In this document: positions 24,914 to 31,768 of the stretch, one piece after another
Layout: each line of letters begins with the position of its first letter
Position numbering within the stretch: position 1 is the stretch's first letter
Origin: Saprospiraceae bacterium
GTDB taxonomy: Bacteria > Bacteroidota > Bacteroidia > Chitinophagales > Saprospiraceae
Assembly (NCBI GenBank): GCA_019638385.1
Contig: JAHBTW010000005.1
Span: 248,001-312,000 of the forward strand
DNA: 64,000 bases
Direction: 5' to 3'
Translations under genes and position numbers: made by a program
Notes under the pieces: generated by a model
Seen by the model: the letters and a program-made list of their open reading frames with translations, nothing else
What the model was told of the DNA's origin: nothing
Databases searched by the model: none

Positions 24914-26878
24914 ATGGAAAACAACAATCAAAATTTCAAGCCGTACATCTCCGCAAAGGATTTCATACCGGAGTTTACGCTCAAGGCCATTTTGCTCGGC
25001 TCGTTTTTCGGCATCCTGTTTGGAGCTGCCACGGTGTATCTCGGCCTCAAAGTGGGGCTGACGGTGAGCGCTTCCATTCCCATTGCGGTGCTGGCTATTT
25101 CCATTTTCAAAAAAATAGGCAAGGCCACTATTTTGGAGAGCAACATTGTGCAAACCATCGGCTCAGCGGGCGAATCCGTTGCGGCCGGGGTGGTGTTTAC
25201 GTTGCCCGCACTGTTGTTTCTCACCGGCGGCCGCGAATATTTTCAATATTTTCAAATTTTCGTGCTGGCGCTCATCGGGGGCATCCTCGGCGTATTGTTT
25301 ATGATACCGCTGCGGCGCTCGCTCATCGTGAAGGAACACGGCAAGCTCCCCTACCCCGAAGGCACCGCCTGTGCCGATGTGCTCATTGCCGGCGAAAAAG
25401 GCGGCAAGCTGGCGCAAAAAGTCTATTACGGCCTCGGGGTGGCTTTTTTGTACAAAGTGCTGATGTCTATCATCGGTCTGTGGAAAGATACGCCGACCAT
25501 CCTGTTCAAACGCGGCTCCTCCCTGCCAAACGGCTCGGTGAGCGGCGAAATCACGCCCGAACTACTCGGTGTGGGCTACATCATCGGGCCGCGTATTGCC
25601 GGCATCATGGCGGCAGGCGGCGTACTGTCGTGGTTGGTGCTCATTCCGCTCATCACCATCTTCGGCGACGGATTGGCGGCCCCGCTCGCGCCGGAACCGG
25701 AAAAGCTCATCTCCTCTATGGGGCCGGGCGAAATCTGGAACCGCTACATTCGCTACATTGGCGCGGGGGCCGTTACGTTCGGCGGTTTAGTCACGCTCAT
25801 CAAAACCCTGCCCACGATTGTGAGCGCTTTCCGCGATTCGTTCCGCGACCTGCGGGCGAGCCGCGCCTCCAAAGGGCAGGAGCGCCTGCGCACTGAGCGC
25901 GACATCCCGCTGGTATATGTGCTGGCCGGCAGCGCCGTGTTGCTCGTGCTGATGACCGTGCTACCCAACGTGCCCACCAATTTCCTCTCTGCCATCTTAG
26001 TTATCGTGTTCGGCTTTTTCTTCGTCACGGTGTCTTCCCGCATCGTGGGGCTGATCGGCTCCTCGTCCAATCCCATTTCGGGTATGACCATTGCCACGCT
26101 CATGGCCACCTCGCTCATTTTTCTGGGCGTGGGCTGGAGCGGCGATGTGTATCAGCCGATTGCGTTGGTGGTGGGTTCCATCGTGTGCATCGCTGCAGCC
26201 AATGCGGGCGCTACCTCACAGGATTTGAAAACCGGCTACATCGTGGGCGCCACTCCGCTCAAACAGCAATTGGGTCTCATCATCGGGGTATTGGTGTCGG
26301 TAGCGGTCATTGGGTTCACCATGTTGTTGTTGGAAAGCACCATCGGCATCGGCGAAGCTACTCCCGAACGCCCCAATCCGCTGCCTGCCCCTCAGGCCAC
26401 GCTGATGGCCACGGTTATAAAAGGCTTGCTGAGCCAAAACCTGCCCTGGGGCTTGGTGATAGCCGGCATGGGCATTGCGGCAGTAGTGGAATTGTGCGGG
26501 GTCAGTTCATTAGCATTTGCAGTGGGTGCTTATTTGCCGCTGTCGGTATCCTCACCGCTGTTGGTAGGCGGTTTTATAAAGTGGCTCGGAGATAAAATTA
26601 CGAAGCGCAAGCAGGAGGAGTCGGAAATCGGCCCCGGCGCGCTTTTCAGTTCGGGCCTCATCGCGGGTGGCTCCATTATGGGCATCGTCATCGCCATTTT
26701 GCTGGGTTCTACCCACGGCGTGGATGCAGAGGGCAGGCCCCGCTCCCTGATGAGTTATCTCAATACCGGCATCGGCGAACAACTCGGCGTGGGCGGCGAC
26801 CTGCTCGGCCTGGCAGCATTTATATTGCTGGGCTTGCTATTGTTGCGCTTTGCCGCGATGCGGGAGAAAAATGCTTGA
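24914..26878 (+). CDS. OPT family oligopeptide transporter
   Basis: The 654-residue protein has about 15 hydrophobic helices and the prokaryotic OPT pattern: FTLKAILLGSFFGILFGAAT, YLGLKVGLTVSASIPIAVLA, NIVQTIGSAGESVAAG and SNPISGMTIATLMATSLI. It should take up oligopeptides, or possibly metal-chelating peptides, across the inner membrane. The ATG at 24914 starts a cytoplasmic tail before the first helix and is preferred to an upstream ATG at 24812. With the POT transporter and M17 aminopeptidase it suggests peptide feeding. The next gene starts 30 bases after the stop. Confidence 0.9.
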   Translation: MENNNQNFKPYISAKDFIPEFTLKAILLGSFFGILFGAATVYLGLKVGLTVSASIPIAVLAISIFKKIGKATILESNIVQTIGSAGESVAAGVVFTLPALLFLTGGREYFQYFQIFVLALIGGILGVLFMIPLRRSLIVKEHGKLPYPEGTACADVLIAGEKGGKLAQKVYYGLGVAFLYKVLMSIIGLWKDTPTILFKRGSSLPNGSVSGEITPELLGVGYIIGPRIAGIMAAGGVLSWLVLIPLITIFGDGLAAPLAPEPEKLISSMGPGEIWNRYIRYIGAGAVTFGGLVTLIKTLPTIVSAFRDSFRDLRASRASKGQERLRTERDIPLVYVLAGSAVLLVLMTVLPNVPTNFLSAILVIVFGFFFVTVSSRIVGLIGSSSNPISGMTIATLMATSLIFLGVGWSGDVYQPIALVVGSIVCIAAANAGATSQDLKTGYIVGATPLKQQLGLIIGVLVSVAVIGFTMLLLESTIGIGEATPERPNPLPAPQATLMATVIKGLLSQNLPWGLVIAGMGIAAVVELCGVSSLAFAVGAYLPLSVSSPLLVGGFIKWLGDKITKRKQEESEIGPGALFSSGLIAGGSIMGIVIAILLGSTHGVDAEGRPRSLMSYLNTGIGEQLGVGGDLLGLAAFILLGLLLLRFAAMREKNA

Positions 26879-26908
26879 AAGAAAACAGATTAACTTGCAA
26901 TAACAGAC

Positions 26909-27532
26909 ATGAAAATCATTTGTATCGGTCGCAACTATGTGGCGCACGCCAAGGAACTGAACAACCCGGTTCCCGAAAGCCCGGTGGTGTTTATGAAACC
27001 GCCATCGGCCCTGTTGGTCAACGACAAACCGTTTTATTACCCGGAGTTTACCAAAGACATCCACTACGAAGCAGAGGTAGTATTGAAAGTGTGCAAGAAC
27101 GGCCGGCATGTGCAGCCCGAATTTGCCGCCGGATATTACGACCAAATCGCATTCGGCATTGACTTCACCGCCCGCGACCTGCAGGAGGAATGCAAAAAGA
27201 AAGGCCACCCTTGGGAAATTGCCAAAGGTTTCGACGGCTCGGCGGTGATCAGTTCTTTTTTTCCGATAGAGGAAGCGCAGCGCAGCAAGGGCGTAGAATT
27301 CAAAATGCGCAAAAACGGCGAGGTGGTGCAGCACGCCAACACCAATGATACGCTCTTCTCTTTCGACGACATCATCGTGTATGTTTCAAAGTTTTTCAAA
27401 CTGCAGGTGGGCGATTTCATCTATACCGGTACGCCGGCCGGCGTAGGCCCTGTGCAAATAGGTGATAAGCTGGAGGGGTTTCTGTACTTGCAGGAGCGCT
27501 TTGAGCATGTGCTGACCTGCGACGTGCGATAG
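26909..27532 (+). CDS. Fumarylacetoacetate hydrolase family protein
   Basis: A 207-residue enzyme of the FAH fold that cleaves or decarboxylates beta-diketone or 2-oxo acids, usually with Mg. Motifs: MKIICIGRNYVAHAKEL, FMKPPSALLV, the metal-binding acids in DIHYEAEVVL and GIDFTARDLQ, and IYTGTPAGVGP. It resembles the short YcgM/acylpyruvase-type members, but the real substrate is unknown. It closes the rightward run after the OPT gene and faces rpe on the other strand across a repeat-rich gap. Confidence 0.88.
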   Translation: MKIICIGRNYVAHAKELNNPVPESPVVFMKPPSALLVNDKPFYYPEFTKDIHYEAEVVLKVCKNGRHVQPEFAAGYYDQIAFGIDFTARDLQEECKKKGHPWEIAKGFDGSAVISSFFPIEEAQRSKGVEFKMRKNGEVVQHANTNDTLFSFDDIIVYVSKFFKLQVGDFIYTGTPAGVGPVQIGDKLEGFLYLQERFEHVLTCDVR

Positions 27533-27537
27533 GGAGC

Positions 27538-27615
27538 AGAGAGCATGGAGCATGGAGCAGGCAGGACTTATATCACGCTTGCGCCACGCACTCTATGCCC
27601 TATGCTCCATGCCCT
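27538..27615. repeat. Degenerate GCATGGAGCATAGGGCA-type intergenic repeat
   Basis: The gap between convergent genes contains GCATGGAGCATGGAGCA on the left and, on the right, a run that reads on the other strand as GCATAGGGCATGGAGCATAG. The two halves can pair imperfectly, giving a large hairpin that may end both transcripts. Confidence 0.55.
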
Positions 27616-27620
27616 ATGCT

Positions 27621-28292
27621 CTACACCTCCACCGTTCGCCCGATATCTTTCATCCGGCTGATGACATCCTTCGGGTCTTCCGCGCCGAACACACTGCTGC
27701 CTGCCACGAGTACGTCGGCGCCGGCCTGAAGCAATTTCTCTGCATTTTGAAGCCCTACGCCGCCGTCTATTTCTATGAGCGGGTATAAGTTGCGCACGAG
27801 GGCCATTTCGCGCAAGCGCATGATTTTGGGAAGGGTGCGGTAAATAAACTTTTGCCCCCCGAAACCGGGATTGACCGACATAAGACACACCAGGTCAATG
27901 TCTTCCAGTACATCCTCCAAGAGATCAACGGAGGTGTGCGGGTTGAGCGCTACACCGGCTTTGGCGCCGGAAGCTTTGATTTGTTGAATGACCCGATGCA
28001 GGTGCGGACACGCCTCATAGTGTACGGTAATAACATCGGCGCCGGCCTCGCGGAAAGATTCCACATAACGCTCCGGCTCCACAATCATGAGGTGTACGTC
28101 TAAGGGTTTGGTACACATCCGGCGGATGGCCTGCACGATGAACAGACCGAAGGTGATATTGGGCACGAAACGGCCGTCCATTACATCGAGGTGCAACCAA
28201 TCGGCGCGGCTTTCGTTCACCATGGAAATTTCCTGATCTAAGCGGGTAAAGTCCGCCGCCAGTAGAGATGGAGCTATGAGATGATTTCGCAT
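27621..28292 (-). CDS. rpe: Ribulose-phosphate 3-epimerase
   Basis: This TIM-barrel enzyme of 223 residues interconverts ribulose 5-phosphate and xylulose 5-phosphate in the pentose phosphate pathway. Motifs: HLIAPSLLAADFTRLDQE, WLHLDVMDGRFVPNITFG with metal-binding His and Asp, VHLMIVEPERYV, and MSVNPGFGGQKFI. The ATG at 28292 is chosen because the family sequence starts there. A perfect -7 box (TATTTTTG, 28304-28297) lies only four bases before the ATG, so an mRNA from it would be nearly leaderless. That box overlaps the U-run of an upstream terminator. Confidence 0.95.
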   Translation of the reverse strand: MRNHLIAPSLLAADFTRLDQEISMVNESRADWLHLDVMDGRFVPNITFGLFIVQAIRRMCTKPLDVHLMIVEPERYVESFREAGADVITVHYEACPHLHRVIQQIKASGAKAGVALNPHTSVDLLEDVLEDIDLVCLMSVNPGFGGQKFIYRTLPKIMRLREMALVRNLYPLIEIDGGVGLQNAEKLLQAGADVLVAGSSVFGAEDPKDVISRMKDIGRTVEV

Positions 28293-28300
28293 GGTGCAAA

Positions 28301-28333
28301 AATAAAAAAACCGGCTGAGTTTCATCAGCCGGT
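28301..28333 (-). terminator. Terminator just upstream of rpe
   Basis: On the minus strand ACCGGCTGA (28333-28325) pairs exactly with TCAGCCGGT (28318-28310) around a six-base loop. The next bases (28310-28301) are seven T's, A and TT. No gene of normal size ends here, so it must end a short transcript. Confidence 0.85.
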
Positions 28334-28402
28334 CGAAAAGAGCTTTGAGAGGCTATCTACATACCAAATGCGGAGTATCCTTTGATACCCCTTAGTCTTC
28401 AT
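28325..28402 (-). CDS. Possible 25-codon leader peptide inside the candidate RNA
   Basis: An ATG at 28402 in the bulge of stem A opens 25 codons beginning MKTKGYQRILRIWY and ending at a TGA (28327-28325) inside the first arm of the terminator. No strong ribosome-binding site is seen. It could be a leader peptide whose translation disrupts the terminator, or chance. Cross-species conservation of the codons is the missing evidence. Confidence 0.2.
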   Translation of the reverse strand: MKTKGYQRILRIWYVDSLSKLFSTG

Positions 28403-28476
28403 GAGATTATAATTTGTTATTCGCGGATTATAATGCTAAGTAGTAAGTCGTCGTCGTCTTATTTCGTTTGACAATA

Positions 28477-28504
28477 CAAAGATGCGGCAAGCGACAGGGC
28501 CAAA
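28477..28504 (-). promoter_or_regulatory. Promoter of the candidate small RNA
   Basis: Minus-strand TTTG (28504-28501) is 16 bases from CATCTTTG (28484-28477), matching the -33 box fully and seven of eight positions, counting the two free ones, of the -7 box TAnnTTTG. The predicted start is near 28470. The stretch 28505-28687 to the right, before rlpA, is AT-rich with no gene. Confidence 0.5.
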
Positions 28505-28687
28505 GTAGTACATTTTCATTTTCTACTGGAATTCTCCTTACACTTTTATTTTTTTCAAAATTCTAAAAATCAATAACTTAAAATTTAAGTTCTTCCCTTT
28601 TTTTGGTTTTCACTAACACCTTTAAGCAATCTTTAAGCCTTCCTGCAAATGAAAAAAAGCTCCAACATCGTTTTTGAAAGAAAAAAA

Positions 28688-29497
28688 ATGAACCGCACAC
28701 CCGATTTTCCATCCCTTCTTGTCTTTGGTTGGTGCTTTCTCTTCGCCACGAATATGGCCGCCCAATGGAGCGAAACAGGAGAAGCCTCTTATTATGCCGA
28801 CAAGTTTCACGGCCGGCCCACCGCAAGCGGCGAAAAGTACAACAAAAACGATTTGACTGCCGCGCACCGCACCCTGCCCATCGGCTCCATCGTGCGCGTT
28901 ACCCGCTTAGACAACGAGCAGCAAATAGAAGTGCGCATCAACGATTGCGGCCCGCATAAAAAGGACCGCATTATTGACCTCTCCAAAGCCGCCGCCAAAA
29001 AAGTGGGATTGCTACACGACGGAGTCGCTCAGGTGCGGGTGGACCTCGTGCAGCCCGGCGAAGGCCATTGCGCCTGCGACCGAAAAAAATACTGGGACCT
29101 CTCCGAGTGGGCTACCCCGGAACCGGCCCACGAGGAAGTGGTTGTAAAACCCTCTAAGGAGGCGCCGGCCCGGCCTGTTGCACAGGAAACGGAAGTTCCG
29201 GTAAGGGTAACCCCCGCCCCGAAGCCCGAAACCGCTCCGGTAATCATCGAAATGGGTACAGTGCTCCAACTCGGCGCGTTCGGGGTGGAAACCAACGCAC
29301 AAAAACTGCTGGAAAACGTAAAAAAAGAAGGCTTTGAACAAGCATTTATCAAAGAATTCCCCAATGGCGCGGGCGCTATTTTCCGGGTGTACGCCGGCAC
29401 TTACGCAACCCGCGAAGCAGCGCTCGAAGCAAAGTCCGTTCTGAAAAATAAATTGGGCATAGACGGTTTGGTGACTGAACTAAAACCGGAAAAATAA
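28688..29497 (+). CDS. rlpA: RlpA-like septal lytic transglycosylase/DPBB protein with SPOR domain (first copy)
   Basis: The product (269 residues from ATG 28688) has a signal peptide ending near NMAAQ. A double-psi beta-barrel follows: GEASYYADKFHGRPTASGE, LTAAHRTLPIGSIVRVTR, and INDCGPHKKDRIIDLSKAA with the catalytic Asp. A Pro/Glu-rich linker leads to a C-terminal SPOR domain (TVLQLGAFGVETNAQKLLEN) that binds denuded peptidoglycan at the septum. RlpA cleaves glycan strands lacking stem peptides. An ATG at 28649 would add 13 residues. Cys replaces the usual Arg in the NDRGPF motif. A paralogue follows directly. Confidence 0.85.
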   Translation: MNRTPDFPSLLVFGWCFLFATNMAAQWSETGEASYYADKFHGRPTASGEKYNKNDLTAAHRTLPIGSIVRVTRLDNEQQIEVRINDCGPHKKDRIIDLSKAAAKKVGLLHDGVAQVRVDLVQPGEGHCACDRKKYWDLSEWATPEPAHEEVVVKPSKEAPARPVAQETEVPVRVTPAPKPETAPVIIEMGTVLQLGAFGVETNAQKLLENVKKEGFEQAFIKEFPNGAGAIFRVYAGTYATREAALEAKSVLKNKLGIDGLVTELKPEK

Positions 29498-29514
29498 ATT
29501 TCGTGTCCGTATTG

Positions 29515-29545
29515 TTGCAAGTTTCATCAAATGGTTATACATTCG
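29515..29545 (+). promoter_or_regulatory. Promoter of the second rlpA copy
   Basis: TTG (29515-29517) is 20 bases from TACATTCG (29538-29545), seven of eight positions of the -7 box. It lies 16 bases before the ATG at 29561. Confidence 0.45.
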
Positions 29546-29560
29546 TCAAAAAGTTAAATT

Positions 29561-30325
29561 ATGCGTATCAAACAACTGTTCTTCACCGCATTAATCTTTT
29601 CCCTCTCAGCCGCAACGCTTCAGGCACAACAAGTGTCAGAAACTGGCATCGCCGCTTACTATGCCGATAAGTTGCATGGTAAAAAGACTTCAAGTGGGGA
29701 ATTGTATGATAAATTTGCGCTCACTGCCGCTCATTACAACCTCCCCATAAACTCCCGCATACGGGTTACGCGATTGGACAACAACCAATCGGTAGAAGTT
29801 CGGGTCAACGATTGCTGCCTGCCGGCCAAAGGCCGTATTGTGGATTTGTCGCGCGCTGCTGCCGAAAGCATTGACCTCGTTAAAGCAGGTACTGCTCAGG
29901 TGCGGGTGGACGTACTGACCGTAGGCGACGGCAAAAAATGCGGCGCCGCTACCGCTGCCGCTACGCCGGCCGCTACGCCAAAAGCATATTCCGCTGAAGG
30001 GGATCGGCTTACCGCCAAAGGAGCAACACCGCCGTCATCGCCTCCTCCCGGCATTTACCGGGCAGAAGTGTTGCGCCCCATCAATACCGGCTTTGGCGTA
30101 CAAGTAGGCGCTTACAGTGCATTGGCCAATGCCGAGGCGCAAGTGGACGCGTTGAAGAAAAAAGGACTCGGCAATTTGCTAATCAATTTCACCGGAACGG
30201 GCGCCAAAGTGCCGTATAAAGTGATTGTGGGCCAATTTGACACCCAAGCCGCAGCCGCCAATCATGCTAAAGAATTGAACAATAAATACAAGGTGAAAGG
30301 GATGGTGGTAAGCCTCAAGGAATGA
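29561..30325 (+). CDS. RlpA-like DPBB protein with SPOR domain (second copy)
   Basis: The 254-residue paralogue repeats the domain order: a signal peptide (LFFTALIFSLSAATLQAQ), DPBB (GIAAYYADKLHGKKTSSGE, LTAAHYNLPINSRIRVTR, VNDCCLPAKGRIVDLSRAA), an Ala/Pro-rich linker, and a SPOR-like end (GFGVQVGAYSALANAEAQVD). Relative to the first copy the NDCGPHKKDR loop has become NDCCLPAKGR. The pair is best explained by tandem duplication with divergence. Both would act on septal peptidoglycan in the periplasm. It has its own near-consensus promoter. Confidence 0.85.
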   Translation: MRIKQLFFTALIFSLSAATLQAQQVSETGIAAYYADKLHGKKTSSGELYDKFALTAAHYNLPINSRIRVTRLDNNQSVEVRVNDCCLPAKGRIVDLSRAAAESIDLVKAGTAQVRVDVLTVGDGKKCGAATAAATPAATPKAYSAEGDRLTAKGATPPSSPPPGIYRAEVLRPINTGFGVQVGAYSALANAEAQVDALKKKGLGNLLINFTGTGAKVPYKVIVGQFDTQAAAANHAKELNNKYKVKGMVVSLKE

Positions 30326-30338
30326 TAATCAACTCGAA

Positions 30339-30590
30339 ATGGGCCAAAAACTTGGCCACGGAGGAATCGCCTACATATCCAGCGTGCTTGGGGTCTCTTC
30401 AAAGACCATAAAAGCAGGTTTGGAAGAGTTCGAAAAAAAATTTCTGAGTGGTCGTATTCGTCACAAGGGTGGCGGACGTAAATCCAAAGAGGTATCTTGT
30501 AAAAGCCTGTATAAGAAGTTTGAAAAGCTGATCATTGGACACACTGCAGGTTGTCCGGTCAAGGGTATCAAATGGACGTATCCGGGCATC
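30339..30590 (+). pseudogene. ISAzo13-type transposase fragment
   Basis: One frame reads LGHGGIAYISSVLGVSSKTI, then LSGRIRHKGGGRKSKE and KWTYPGI. This is the helix-turn-helix and GxGRK linker of ISAzo13-family (rhodopirellula-type) transposases, in which LG-GGI-AVSRATG-S--TI and GAGRKK are conserved. It covers only about 84 residues, with no DDE catalytic domain and no recognisable ends. The frame runs open into the downstream lipoprotein gene without a stop, giving an artificial 404-codon fusion, but the lipoprotein has its own ATG and signal peptide. Confidence 0.65.
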
Positions 30591-30593
30591 GAA

Positions 30594-31553
30594 ATGAAAA
30601 ACACCATGCAACCACATCCCCTCCTCCTACTCTTGTTTTTCGCCTCTGCCTGTTCGCTCCCCGACAGCCACCACCGGCCCGGTACGCCGGCACGGGTGTT
30701 GGTCGTAGTGGAAGTGGCGCCCGCAGCGGGGTCCACAGCAAAGGAAGCGTTAGATACCATGTATCCAATCCTCCTGAAGCGGCTGATAAATGCCGGCATT
30801 ACCTACCAAAAAATTGAAGTGGACGAAGCCGAGCGAACCATATCCTTTTATCTCATTGACGGCCCGGCGAATGAAGGAAAACCTACCACTTACCCGGTAG
30901 CCTATTTCAAAGAAGCGCTGACGACGAAAGCAAAACTCGAATTTTGGGACACCTACCGCATCAGTGATGCCGAGCTATTCAATGCCTTTGTGCAACTGGG
31001 CGCCACACACGAACTCTTCCGGCATTTGCGCATCAACCAAAACTACGAACTCGGTTCGGCGGCCGTGCTCGGGATAGCGAAGGAGGAAATGATACGGGTG
31101 GTGGACAGCCTGCTGGCGCTGCCGGAAGTAAAAGGCGTGTTCCCGCAAGATATTTCGTTCAAATGGTCTCGAGCTGTAGGATACATTCAGGAGTTGTACG
31201 GCATAAAAACGCCCGATACAGGGCCGGTGCTTACCGAAAAACATCTTAAATATGCGCACGGCGCCTTGGATGAGATATCTGATTCACCGCAAATTTCTTT
31301 GGGTTTCAATGAAAAGGGCGCAATAATATGGGCGCAGATGACCACTCGTGCGACCCAAAACGGAAACCGCGAAATTGCCATTGTACTGAATGACGAAGTG
31401 CTTTCGGCGCCCAGGGTCATGTCGCCCATTATGGGGGGCCAATCCATGATGTCCGGAAATTTTACATTAGGAGAAGTGGATGATATGGCGCTCCGGCTCC
31501 AAATCGCCTCGCTGCCCCACTCGCTCAAAATAGTACAGGCCAGAGCATTGTGA
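30594..31553 (+). CDS. Lipoprotein made of a SecD-like periplasmic domain
   Basis: From ATG 30594 the 319-residue product has a lipoprotein signal ending LLLLLFFASACSLPDS. The body resembles the first periplasmic domain of SecD/SecDF: ILLKRLINAGITYQKIEVDE, AKLEFWDTY, then IAIVLNDEVLSAPRVMSPIM and MSGNFTLGEVDDMALRLQIA with LPHSLKIV, which match the SecD segment ITG-F--eEA--LA--L--G-LP. The membrane helices of SecD are absent. SecD pulls exported proteins across the inner membrane; what a tethered domain alone does is unknown. A real secDF is expected elsewhere. Confidence 0.7.
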   Translation: MKNTMQPHPLLLLLFFASACSLPDSHHRPGTPARVLVVVEVAPAAGSTAKEALDTMYPILLKRLINAGITYQKIEVDEAERTISFYLIDGPANEGKPTTYPVAYFKEALTTKAKLEFWDTYRISDAELFNAFVQLGATHELFRHLRINQNYELGSAAVLGIAKEEMIRVVDSLLALPEVKGVFPQDISFKWSRAVGYIQELYGIKTPDTGPVLTEKHLKYAHGALDEISDSPQISLGFNEKGAIIWAQMTTRATQNGNREIAIVLNDEVLSAPRVMSPIMGGQSMMSGNFTLGEVDDMALRLQIASLPHSLKIVQARAL

Positions 31554-31695
31554 CCTCCTCACTTAGGAGGCGCTACAGCTATTTTCAATATTTGCAGGTT
31601 AGCCGAAAATCTGCTAAATCTGGACGTTCCAAAAAACCGGTTGCTTTTTTCAGCAGCAGATGGAACATGGAAAAAGAGGCCGAACAAATCGGTAG

Positions 31696-31768
31696 GTTAT
31701 TCACAGCATCATTCTCAATAAAGTTGCCAGTGTAGAGCGCTGCATAGAACGCATCCTGGAAGACTATC
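31696..31768 (+). pseudogene. Possible N-terminal fragment of a HepT (DUF86) toxin
   Basis: The frame reads VIHSIILNKVASVERCIERI then LEDY, resembling the first helix of HepT-like proteins (v-lNKa-iIerCl-Ri-eeY). It then runs into the end of sucD on the other strand. No MntA partner is visible. About 24 codons only, so the call is tentative. The rest of 31554-31763 shows no gene. Confidence 0.3.

Larger units (their letters stand above)
28301..28470 (-). ncRNA. Candidate structured small RNA or attenuated leader upstream of rpe
   Basis: A promoter (TTTG 28504-28501, 16-base spacer, CATCTTTG 28484-28477, one mismatch) and the terminator at 28333-28301 bracket about 170 nt with no gene of normal size. 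Stem A pairs ATTATAAT (28434-28427) with ATTATAAT (28413-28406) and, outside it, TACTACTTAG (28445-28436) with CTAAGGGGTA (28395-28386), nine of ten bases with one G-U. Stem B pairs GGGGTATC (28391-28384) with GATACTCC (28379-28372). A and B share 28391-28386 and so exclude each other. CGAAA (28466-28462) can pair with TTTCG (28338-28334), closing a rod before the terminator. No known family was recognised. Confidence 0.5.

Noticed and set aside
27538..27615. CRISPR-like array
   Set aside because: Words are 6-7 bases with no regular spacers and no cas genes are present.
31550..31735. 61-codon plus-strand frame after the SecD-like gene
   Set aside because: Low-complexity Ser/Arg/Lys start and no similarity; a HepT-like reading in another frame fits better.
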